DNA of 6,143 nucleotides, taken from Reyranella sp. Lineage in GTDB: Bacteria; Pseudomonadota; Alphaproteobacteria; Reyranellales; Reyranellaceae. The position numbers and the translations under genes were made by a program. Positions 1 through 5,693 of the stretch are shown in pieces. Position 1 is the stretch's first letter, and every line of letters starts with the position of its first letter. The DNA is taken from assembly GCA_016780605.1 (NCBI GenBank), contig JADHLS010000342.1, positions 1 to 6,143 of the forward strand. Reading direction: 5' to 3'. Under the pieces are notes generated by a model. That model saw only the letters and a program-made list of their open reading frames with translations, did no database searches and had not been told where the DNA came from.

Positions 1-474
1 AGGGGAATGGATGGATCGTATCTGGCTCGTCAAATCGGTGGTTTGCTTGTTGAGCATCCAGAGGTGCGTGCATATGTCTACGACCTTCTGAAGCATGGCC
101 CTATTTCGCCAGGTCTTGCGCTGCTCGCCGACGCCGTTGCCGAAGACCCCGATACAGAGGGATTGCTTCTGCTTGTTGGCTTCCGCGGTACTCACATCTC
201 AATGCACACGATCGAACAAGTCGTAACCGCACAAATCCCTGATGAAGACTGGAAGGGTTCATACAACATAGTACCCATTTCGGCCGTGGAACTGCGGCGA
301 AAGCTGCTTGCGATGACGACGGACGGCGGCCCTGCAGACGCTGCGGCACGTTGCTTAAACGAAATCGACAAGATCAGAGACAGATACGGTGCACCGGAGT
401 CAGAGCCACGCCACCCCGACCTTGCATCGGGCAAAAAATGGCCGACTATGACGCCTGACCCAGACGCACATTGA
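1..474 (+). CDS. Hypothetical protein, probably the C-terminal part of a larger protein that starts upstream of the window
   Basis: The frame is open from the left edge to the TGA at 472-474. The first ATG, at position 7, gives 155 residues. It is a doubtful start: the purine run AGGGGA lies directly against it, too close to act as a normal ribosome-binding site, no stop precedes it, and the next in-frame Met is about 65 codons further on. The visible protein is soluble and mixed alpha/beta, with no signal peptide or membrane segment. It has a Leu-rich stretch (GLLLLVGF, residues about 53-60), a conserved-looking WKGSYNIVPI segment (about 82-91), and a polar Pro/Asp-rich tail ending TPDPDAH. 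From memory, this tail resembles the C-terminus of large bacterial NACHT/STAND-type multidomain proteins, but that is an impression only. Third codon positions look less G/C-rich than in guaA, which suits accessory DNA. The gene lies beyond the guaA remnant, so it may belong to a further part of the island. Confidence 0.7.
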   Translation, partial: RGMDGSYLARQIGGLLVEHPEVRAYVYDLLKHGPISPGLALLADAVAEDPDTEGLLLLVGFRGTHISMHTIEQVVTAQIPDEDWKGSYNIVPISAVELRRKLLAMTTDGGPADAAARCLNEIDKIRDRYGAPESEPRHPDLASGKKWPTMTPDPDAH

Positions 475-575
475 AAATAGCTTACGGAAAGTGGCGCCTT
501 ATTGGCGCCGGGTGGTGCACCATTCGTTTCGCTTGCTGCTCCGCTTCGCTGTCGCCTCAGCCATATTTCACTTTC
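475..575. other. Short intergenic stretch with one hairpin
   Basis: There is no gene here. The only structure is GGCGCC (493-498), loop TTATT, GGCGCC (504-509), a 6-bp G+C stem about 20 bases after the upstream stop codon. No T-run follows it, so it is not a convincing intrinsic terminator, although it could protect a 3' end. Confidence 0.4.
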
Positions 576-589
576 CTACTCCCACTCGA
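575..589. repeat. 15-base direct repeat, distal copy (candidate att core)
   Basis: CCTACTCCCACTCGA is identical to 3869-3883 in the intact guaA and in the same orientation. The bases flanking it on both sides differ. It covers the stop codon and the last few codons of the guaA remnant. An exact core here, inside a remnant that is otherwise strongly diverged, is what a site-specific recombinase crossover site would look like. The sequence is also conserved coding sequence (EWE-stop), so part of the identity could be inherited. Confidence 0.6.
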
Positions 590-848
590 CGGATGTGCCG
601 TTGATCCCCGCTCGTCGTTGATGTTGCGGTTGGCATGCGGCCGAGGAACGAGGAACGCGTGGTAAGCGTTGCCCATTATGCCGATGCTGCCCATGGATAG
701 GATCACGGCGAAGTCGCGCGGAACCTCAGCGCAGAGGTAGGGCTTGGACGTTTCGTCGAGAAAAACGGCGCCGACCCAGCGGAGAGGTCGACCATTTCCT
801 TCGTGAAATGCCTGGAGGTCCCTATGCCAAGACCCTATCGGCGGTTGT
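576..848 (-). pseudogene. guaA (fragment): Decayed fragment of a second guaA 3' end
   Basis: Read on the minus strand, this stretch aligns by eye with residues about 388 to 516 of the intact GuaA encoded at 3870-5420, in the same orientation. The clearest block is VGAVFLDE...FAVILSMGSIGIMGN, against VDAVYLDE...[15 protein letters not shown] in GuaA: 16 of 37 residues are identical in my ungapped alignment. Further upstream, PPG-ISRRK matches [14 protein letters not shown] matches GLAIR, and NRR matches NRH. At the end, HANRNINDERG and then, after a shift of frame, INGTSVEWE-stop match [13 protein letters not shown] and GTIEWE-stop. Damage includes an in-frame loss of about 25 residues (GuaA 455-479), a 7-base tandem duplication (GAGGAAC at 643-649 and 650-656), several single-base frameshifts, and a loss of roughly 10 codons near the end. 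There is no start codon and no ATP-pyrophosphatase or glutaminase domain, so it cannot work as an enzyme. It is best read as a relic of integration at guaA. Confidence 0.85.
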
Positions 849-873
849 CAAATATCCCTGCTTACTACACAAT
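845..873 (+). promoter_or_regulatory. Candidate sigma-70 promoter for the three-gene operon
   Basis: TTGTCA (845-850, five of six matches to TTGACA) is followed by a 17-base spacer and CACAAT (868-873, four of six matches to TATAAT). Transcription would begin near 880, leaving a leader of about 60 bases before the ATG at 942. The stretch 851-880 is noticeably A+T-rich for this genome. The -35 box coincides with the end of the guaA remnant, so the promoter straddles the junction of remnant and cargo. Confidence 0.45.
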
Positions 874-941
874 TAAAAGTGGAGTCGTCTAGCAAAACTT
901 GGCGGCGCAAGTATCGAGCATCATGCAGGCGATGGCCATCA

Positions 942-1430
942 ATGGGCGAAATTCAAACGACACCAGCCGTTCAAGTCCGCCCCCTCGCTGAGTGGGTACA
1001 AGCTGATATCGAACGAACCTTCGAGCTTCGTCGCGACTACTACAAGTACAGCATCGCTGTCGCGACCGGCCTCCTGGCCTTCACGATCTCGTTTCCGCCA
1101 TCGCTATCCAAGCTTGAGTACCCGTACCTGATTTTCGTGGCTTGGCCATCACTTGGCATAGCTATTCTTTGCGGTATCGCGGTCCACTACGTCTGGGCCT
1201 GGTTCTTCATATCCTTCCGAAACTTCGACAGCCGAGGCCAGCGTGCCGAGGGCAAAGCTCATCGCCGTACCCTCACCTTGCTGCGCAAAGCACTGGAATT
1301 GCTTCAAGTCCTAACGATGGTCGTCGGCGTCCTTGGCGCAGCCCTGTTCGCGAGCGCAAACGTCGGCAACATCTCATTGAAGTCGACCGATAAGACCGCA
1401 CCGGTAACCGTAGCGCCGCCTCGACCATGA
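942..1430 (+). CDS. Small three-helix membrane protein, first gene of the operon
   Basis: The product has 162 residues from the ATG at 942. An in-frame GTG at 879 would add 21 residues (MESSSKTWRRKYRASCRRWP...), but it sits almost on the predicted transcription start and has no ribosome-binding site, so 942 is preferred; a weak AGGCGA lies at 927-932. An amphipathic N-terminal stretch (about 12-32, rich in E and R) leads into hydrophobic segments at about 36-55, 61-91 (long, rich in W/Y/F) and 119-138. The basic loop at about 93-116 (RGQRAEGKAHRR) and the RR before the first helix predict N-inside and a short C-terminal tail outside the cytoplasm. The stop overlaps the next start as ATGA (1427-1430), implying translational coupling. 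No family was recognised. It could be a membrane effector or a membrane anchor for its partners; SLATT-like small effectors have comparable architecture, but no specific motif supports that assignment. Confidence 0.8.
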   Translation: MGEIQTTPAVQVRPLAEWVQADIERTFELRRDYYKYSIAVATGLLAFTISFPPSLSKLEYPYLIFVAWPSLGIAILCGIAVHYVWAWFFISFRNFDSRGQRAEGKAHRRTLTLLRKALELLQVLTMVVGVLGAALFASANVGNISLKSTDKTAPVTVAPPRP

Positions 1431-2359
1431 CGGACAAGTCCTGGAAGGAGCGAACCATCGACGTCATTGCCCGAGTGTCGGCACCGGAGTCAGCCGTGCG
1501 CGCGTTTCGAAACGCCGATGCCGAAATGATCGCGAAAGCCATCAGGGGCCTTGGCCCCGAGTCCATCAAGGCATCGCCGGCCGCTGGCGCGCGAATCGTG
1601 TTCAATATTTCATCAGCCCATTTTCCGGCGGTTCTGGGCCGGCCCGAAGAACCAGGCCGCTACAGGAACCGCTACGACATTGCTGCCAAGTTGACCATAG
1701 GAAGTTCTGCGCCTGCGCCTCTAAAGGATCCAACGTTACGCGAGCTGGTTGATAGTGTTGTAGCGTCATTGATCCGACGCAAGACCGGCAGACGGCTGTA
1801 CTATGGTGCAGTCGAGCTCAATGGCAGCGGCGTGCGCTACTTCGGAGACATTTGCATGGTGCTTCGGCCGGCTGAAGGCGACGCTTGCACATTAGTGTTA
1901 GAGCGAAACTCGTACGATCTTGCCCGCAGTCCGATCAAAGAGCGCATCGAAAAGAGTAGCAAACGATGGAAGTCCGCGGCCCGTGGCGAGGCGAAAAAGC
2001 TCAAGGGATCCTGGCCAACGGACGTCCCTGATATGGTTGCCTGCAAGATTCTTGACGGATCACCACCGTCGGAGCGACGCCTAACAACGGGGAGTATCTC
2101 ATCAGGCGTCCTGGCTGACGAGGATTATGTCGAGGTGATTCGTGTTGGCAGCTTCGGACCGTCGAAACTCGAAGAAGCTCGGGTGTCAGCGGCAGACGCC
2201 GGCGCTGAAGCGCGCATCGCCGATCGAATCTCCCAAGGACCATCCCCATCTCTTGTGGAAATGATGTGGCGTCATCGTCGCCGCGCCTGTGAGCGCCTAG
2301 CATCGGCGCATGGTATTTCTACTCGCGTGGTTCTCAGCTTGGGACGCATGAGGCCATGA
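1427..2359 (+). CDS. DUF3626-like protein, possible ADP-ribosyltransferase fold
   Basis: The product has 310 residues; the start overlaps the previous stop and the stop overlaps the next start (ATGA both times). No signal peptide or membrane helix is visible. Motifs in order are GARIVFNISSAHF (about 54-66), GRYRNRYDIAAKLTIGS (77-93), YYGAVELNGSGVRYFGD (125-141), LERNSYD (158-164) and DEDYVEVIRVGS (231-242). From memory, this order parallels the DUF3626 pattern: Arg-bearing first strand, Y-R-[SN]-x-[FY] segment, YGA...RFG, D-S-x, then YVEAQ with the putative catalytic Glu. On that reading R56 and E236 would be the ART-type Arg and Glu. The match is motif-level only: the S-N-G of the second motif is not preserved, and the fold is inferred. 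The C-terminus (from about 245) is Ala/Arg-rich and probably helical. The likely role is enzyme or toxin of the operon. Confidence 0.8.
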   Translation: MTDKSWKERTIDVIARVSAPESAVRAFRNADAEMIAKAIRGLGPESIKASPAAGARIVFNISSAHFPAVLGRPEEPGRYRNRYDIAAKLTIGSSAPAPLKDPTLRELVDSVVASLIRRKTGRRLYYGAVELNGSGVRYFGDICMVLRPAEGDACTLVLERNSYDLARSPIKERIEKSSKRWKSAARGEAKKLKGSWPTDVPDMVACKILDGSPPSERRLTTGSISSGVLADEDYVEVIRVGSFGPSKLEEARVSAADAGAEARIADRISQGPSPSLVEMMWRHRRRACERLASAHGISTRVVLSLGRMRP

Positions 2360-3678
2360 AAGACAAGGAGCTTTGGTATATCGATGCACTTGATGCGCGA
2401 GCCGGCCAGGCTTTTGCCGCTGTTCGTCGACCGGATCTTAAGGACAGCAACATCGATCTTGGAGTACCTGGCGTCTTCGTTGGGCCGCCAACGTTTCAAG
2501 CGGAGACCGTGTCAAGCCGTGCTGTAGGTTTTGCCGCCACCCAAGGATGCTTCCAGCTCGGTCTCTTCGATGACAACGAAGAGATTGGTTTTGGTTCGCT
2601 TCAGTTGCTCGTCGCGTTCGTCCGCCGGGCCTACATGTCCAGTGGTGGGGGCGATGGCGGGAGCGGAATTGGCCCGTTACCGCCTCCCGTACCGCCAGAG
2701 AGGCCAGCTGGCGATCCCATCCGGCTGGATGTTCGTAAGTGGCCGCCCGAACGATCGGCGATCGGTCTGCTTCTGCAGCGAGCGGATAGGTTCCAGAATA
2801 TGGCTGAGGCTTCTAGCCGGGCGATCGAAGGAGTCGCCCACGTCGAATGGTGGAGCGATGGAGAACTGACCCGAACGCGCGGCCCAACCGACTATGATGT
2901 CCTCACTCGGGCCGTGGCCCTTCTAGTCGATAGCCTTCTGCGCCGGTTTCATCGGCCACAGACCAAGTCTTTTCAACCTTGGCAGGACGCTTGCTCGAGG
3001 CTCGGCATGGTCATTGATCGATTCGCACTCTGGCCGTTCCTGCTGACAGATTCAGGCGTCAGCCCTGTTCGCGATTTGGCCCACAGAATAGTCAGGGCCG
3101 TGCCAGAGCTGAGGAACAGCGTTCAATACAGGACAAGGGATCGGAAGAGCGCAGGCGCTTTGGCCTTGATAGCCCTGCTTGGAGGATATTGGCAGCACCG
3201 ATTCCACCCCTACTACTGGGACGATTTTTATCGTGAGGTCCTACGAAGAGGAGCGTCTGTCGGGCAGCTCACTATGCACACGCCCCTCGACTCTATCGAC
3301 ACGCTAAGCGTCCTTCCCCTGCCAGACCGGATAGTGCGGCATCTAAAGCTGGATCCCCGAAGCGCATCCGTACGCGATCTGCTGTGCATAATCGTTGCCT
3401 CGCCTGGCTTGATGATACGAAGCGTCGACGGCAATTTGAACACGTCGTCCGACCTTTCGACGGACATCGTAGCCATCCTACTGTTAGCGGCCGCCCACAT
3501 CGTTGGCGTAGATCGAAGGCCTTATTCAGATGCATCGCGGAGCCTGTTGGAACAATTCAGTCACGATCTGATCTCCGAGGCAATGAAATGGCTCCGAATG
3601 CAACTGCCGTCGGGAGCCTTTCCGGCGCCGATAGAGAGCATAATTAGTAGCACAGCGGCCCTCCGATACGCTGACTAG
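2356..3678 (+). CDS. Unknown 440-residue protein, last gene of the operon
   Basis: The product has 440 residues and is translationally coupled to the upstream gene by ATGA at 2356-2359. No family is recognised. A small N-terminal domain (1-94, including GFAATQGCFQLGLFDDNEE at about 58-76) is joined by a Gly-then-Pro linker (about 95-120: SSGGGDGGSG, PLPPPVPP) to a mostly helical region (about 122-440). The latter carries aromatic-rich patches (VEWWSDGE about 163-170; GGYWQHRFHPYYWDDFY about 276-292) and hydrophobic helices near 183-197, 264-276 and 370-384. The 370-384 helix (DIVAILLLAAAHIVG) is short for a membrane span and more likely buried. No Walker, nuclease or protease motif was found. 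The two-part layout suits a sensor, scaffold or immunity partner of the preceding proteins, but this is inferred only from position. No intrinsic terminator follows the stop. Confidence 0.85.
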   Translation: MKDKELWYIDALDARAGQAFAAVRRPDLKDSNIDLGVPGVFVGPPTFQAETVSSRAVGFAATQGCFQLGLFDDNEEIGFGSLQLLVAFVRRAYMSSGGGDGGSGIGPLPPPVPPERPAGDPIRLDVRKWPPERSAIGLLLQRADRFQNMAEASSRAIEGVAHVEWWSDGELTRTRGPTDYDVLTRAVALLVDSLLRRFHRPQTKSFQPWQDACSRLGMVIDRFALWPFLLTDSGVSPVRDLAHRIVRAVPELRNSVQYRTRDRKSAGALALIALLGGYWQHRFHPYYWDDFYREVLRRGASVGQLTMHTPLDSIDTLSVLPLPDRIVRHLKLDPRSASVRDLLCIIVASPGLMIRSVDGNLNTSSDLSTDIVAILLLAAAHIVGVDRRPYSDASRSLLEQFSHDLISEAMKWLRMQLPSGAFPAPIESIISSTAALRYAD

Positions 3679-3869
3679 CGGAGCTCTTAGCTCTCAACAA
3701 CCTGACTGTGGCGGCCGAACGGTTCGCTGCGTGTGGCTGACCGACGGCTCAAGAACGATCACGAAGTGCGATCATGGTCAGCATCTCGGCTGAGCATCCC
3801 ATCTAGCTTTGCCGCGAATAACTCCATCACGATGCTCCGGCCGCGGACCGGCATTGAGAATGCCCCGCC
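3679..3869. other. Convergent intergenic gap without a gene
   Basis: This stretch separates the ends of the plus-strand operon and the minus-strand guaA. I see no integrase, tRNA or convincing ORF. The only notable structure is GGCATT-GAG-AATGCC (3850-3864), extendable by GCGG (3843-3846) with CCGC (3865-3868) around a 3-base bulge. It lies directly after the guaA stop on the minus strand. It lacks a following U-run, so it is at best a weak or Rho-assisted 3'-end hairpin. Confidence 0.45.
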
Positions 3870-3883
3870 CTACTCCCACTCGA
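3869..3883. repeat. 15-base direct repeat, proximal copy at the guaA stop codon (candidate att core)
   Basis: CCTACTCCCACTCGA spans the stop codon and last codons of intact guaA and is repeated exactly at 575-589. The two copies enclose about 3.3 kb holding the three-gene operon. The 3' end of guaA is an established target of tyrosine-recombinase genomic islands, so this is the expected position for an attachment core. Confidence 0.6.
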
Positions 3884-5420
3884 TCGTGCCGGGTGGCTTA
3901 GAGGTGATGTCGTAGGTCACCCGGTTGATCCCCCGCACCTCGTTGATGATGCGGTTGGCGACACGACCCAGGAACGCGTGATCGAACGGGTAGTAGTCCG
4001 CCGTCATGCCGTCGGTTGAGGTGACAGCCCTCAGGGCGCAGGCCTGGTCGTACGTGCGGCCATCGCCCATCACGCCGACGGTGCGCACGGGCAGCAGCAC
4101 GGCGAAGGCCTGCCAGATCTCGTCGTACAGGCCGGCCTTGCGGATCTCGTCGAGGTAGACGGCGTCGACCTTGCGCAGGAGATCGAGCTTGTCGCGGGTG
4201 ATGTCGCCGGGGATGCGGATGGCGAGGCCGGGGCCGGGAAACGGATGGCGGTTCACCAGGCTGTCGGGCAGGCCAAGCTCGCGGCCGAGCTCGCGCACCT
4301 CGTCCTTGAAGAGCTCGCGCAGGGGCTCGACCAGCTTCATGTGCATGCGCTCGGGGAGACCGCCGACATTGTGATGGCTCTTGATGGTGACGCTGGGGCC
4401 GCCGGTGAAGGAGACCGATTCGATGACGTCGGGGTAGAGCGTGCCCTGGGCCAGGAACGCCGCGCCGCCGATCGTCTTCGCTTCCTTCTCGAAGACGTCG
4501 ATGAACAGCGCGCCGATGGTCTTGCGCTTCTGTTCGGGGTCGGTGACGCCGGCCAGCGCCTTCAGGAACAGGTCCGAGGCATCGCTGTGGATCAGCGGGA
4601 TGTTGTAGTGGTCGCGGAACAGGCGCACGACCTCCTCGCCCTCGTTGAGGCGCAAGAGGCCGTGGTCGACGAACACGCATTGCAGCTGATCGCCGATCGC
4701 CTCGTGCAGCAGTACGGCCACGACGGATGAATCGACGCCGCCCGACAGGCCGCAGATCACCCTGCCCTTGCCGACCTGTTTGCGAATGTCGGCGATGGCG
4801 CGCTCCTTGAAGGCGTGCATCGTCCAGTCGCCCTTGAAGCCCGCGATGTTGAGGGCGAAGTTGCGCAGAAGCTTGGCGCCGTCGGGCGTGTGCATCACCT
4901 CGGGGTGGAACTGCACGCCGTAGAACTTGCGGGCCTCGTCGGCGATGGCGGCGAAGGGCGCGTTCTCCGAGGTGGCGATGATCTGGAAGCCCGGCGGCAG
5001 CCTGGTGACGCGATCGCCGTGGCTCATCCAGACCTGCTTTTTGTCACCCGGCTGCCACACGCCGTCGAACAGGGCGGAGGTCTTCTTCACCTCCAGCTCG
5101 GCGCGGCCGAACTCGCGGTGGTGGCCGGCCTCGACCGTGCCGCCGAGCTGCTGGGCCATGGTCTGCTCGCCGTAGCAGATGCCCAGCACCGGCACCTTGG
5201 CGGCGAAGATGGCGGGGTCGGCCGAGGGCGCCTCGCCCTCGATCACCGAGGCGGGGCCGCCCGAGAGCACGATGGCCTTGGGGTCGAACTGCTTCAGGCG
5301 GGCCTGGTCGACCTGCTGGAAGGGGTGGATTTCGCAGTAGACGCCGGCTTCGCGCAGGCGGCGGGCGATCAGCTGGGTGACCTGGGAACCAAAATCGACG
5401 ATCAGCAAACGGTCGGCCAT
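3870..5420 (-). CDS. guaA: GMP synthase (glutamine-hydrolysing)
   Basis: The enzyme converts XMP, ATP and glutamine to GMP, AMP, pyrophosphate and glutamate, the last step of guanine nucleotide synthesis in the cytoplasm. The product has 516 residues, the normal bacterial length, and is complete. The N-terminal class I glutamine amidotransferase domain (about 3-195) carries the oxyanion motif SGGPAS (53-58), nucleophile Cys82 in GICYGEQ, and His172/Glu174 in QFHPE. The ATP-pyrophosphatase domain (about 205-395) has the PP-loop SGGVDSS (226-232). The C-terminal dimerisation domain (about 396-516) has the conserved [11 protein letters not shown] (392-402), [16 protein letters not shown] and the terminal GTIEWE. 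The ATG at 5420 gives the expected [13 protein letters not shown] start. No Shine-Dalgarno precedes it, only a run of C residues, which fits leaderless initiation. Its 3' end is the proposed integration site for the neighbouring island and has remained intact. Confidence 0.98.
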   Translation of the reverse strand: MADRLLIVDFGSQVTQLIARRLREAGVYCEIHPFQQVDQARLKQFDPKAIVLSGGPASVIEGEAPSADPAIFAAKVPVLGICYGEQTMAQQLGGTVEAGHHREFGRAELEVKKTSALFDGVWQPGDKKQVWMSHGDRVTRLPPGFQIIATSENAPFAAIADEARKFYGVQFHPEVMHTPDGAKLLRNFALNIAGFKGDWTMHAFKERAIADIRKQVGKGRVICGLSGGVDSSVVAVLLHEAIGDQLQCVFVDHGLLRLNEGEEVVRLFRDHYNIPLIHSDASDLFLKALAGVTDPEQKRKTIGALFIDVFEKEAKTIGGAAFLAQGTLYPDVIESVSFTGGPSVTIKSHHNVGGLPERMHMKLVEPLRELFKDEVRELGRELGLPDSLVNRHPFPGPGLAIRIPGDITRDKLDLLRKVDAVYLDEIRKAGLYDEIWQAFAVLLPVRTVGVMGDGRTYDQACALRAVTSTDGMTADYYPFDHAFLGRVANRIINEVRGINRVTYDITSKPPGTIEWE

Positions 5421-5425
5421 GGGGG

Positions 5426-5454
5426 GATATACGGAGAGGCGCGGCCGGGTTCAA
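5426..5454 (-). promoter_or_regulatory. Candidate guaA promoter giving a leaderless mRNA
   Basis: On the minus strand, TTGAAC (5454-5449) and TATATC (5431-5426) are separated by exactly 17 bases, each matching its sigma-70 box at four of six positions. The -10 box ends five bases before the guaA ATG, placing the expected start of transcription on or next to the A of the ATG. The lack of any ribosome-binding purine run before guaA agrees with this. Confidence 0.5.
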
Positions 5455-5502
5455 TCGGGGAATCTTGGGCGGGAGGGCGGTGCTTCGTGGGCGTTTCCCA
5501 CC

Positions 5503-5581
5503 GCATGAGCGCCACTGGAGTGGCGCGCTCCCGGCAAAGACGCTCATTGCCGGGAGCGCGGCACTCCAGTGCCGCTCATGC
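5503..5581. repeat. 79-base compound inverted repeat (REP/BIME-like hairpin)
   Basis: Two 35-base arms (5503-5537 and 5547-5581) are complementary at 33 of 35 positions around a 9-base loop (5538-5546, AGACGCTCA). Each arm also contains its own small hairpin: GCGCCACT-GG-AGTGGCGC in the left and GCGGCACT-CC-AGTGCCGC in the right. The two mismatches between the arms are exactly the two positions that pair with each other inside each small hairpin. This nested design is typical of paired REP-type intergenic elements. It lacks a T-run, so it is not an intrinsic terminator. Confidence 0.8.
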
Positions 5582-5693
5582 GCTGCGCTCCACGCAATGA
5601 GGCTGTGCCGAATCGGCAACTACTTCGGGCAATGTGAACCGCGCGCGATGGCGGCTCTGGCGTCCTCCGCGCGATGAGCGTATCACGCCGCCC

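Larger units (their letters stand above)
5421..5693. other. Intergenic region between guaA and the small ORF
   Basis: No gene was found. Besides the guaA promoter and the 79-base inverted repeat (5503-5581), it holds a short hairpin GTGGG-CGTTT-CCCAC (5487-5501) and an odd palindrome TGCCGA-A-TCGGCA (5606-5618). A poor promoter-like pair, TGGCGT (5658-5663) and TATCAC (5681-5686) with 17-base spacing, lies just before the small ORF at 5694. Confidence 0.4.

Noticed and set aside
493..509. GGCGCC-TTATT-GGCGCC hairpin as terminator of the first gene
   Set aside because: No T-run follows, and GGCGCC is itself a palindrome, so the dyad is weak evidence.
471..665. Open plus-strand frame of 64 codons after the first gene
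   Set aside because: It runs antisense through the guaA remnant, has no ribosome-binding site, and its Cys/Leu/Arg composition looks random. The minus-strand guaA similarity explains the sequence.
879..941. Extended N-terminus of the membrane protein from GTG at 879
   Set aside because: The start would coincide with the predicted transcription start, it lacks a ribosome-binding site, and the added residues are unlike a normal N-terminus. It is kept only as an alternative.
3843..3868. Hairpin after the guaA stop as an intrinsic terminator
   Set aside because: The stem is interrupted by a 3-base bulge and no U-run follows in the minus-strand direction.
3733..3915. Plus-strand 60-codon frame in the convergent gap
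   Set aside because: It overlaps the guaA end, has no ribosome-binding site and has no recognisable protein character.
3898..4680. Minus-strand 260-codon frame inside guaA
   Set aside because: It is a shifted frame of guaA with an extreme Arg/Pro/His-rich translation.
4815..5600. Long plus-strand open frame (about 260 codons) antisense to guaA, and another at 4245-4730
   Set aside because: Strong G/C third-position bias in guaA leaves the opposite strand open. The translations are low-complexity (Val/Ala/Gly/Asp/Leu/Glu), and guaA is unambiguous.
5044..5619. Minus-strand frame of about 190 codons overlapping the 5' end of guaA and the hairpin region
   Set aside because: It is Arg/Pro-rich, reads through the inverted repeat and overlaps guaA out of frame. 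It is a composition artefact.
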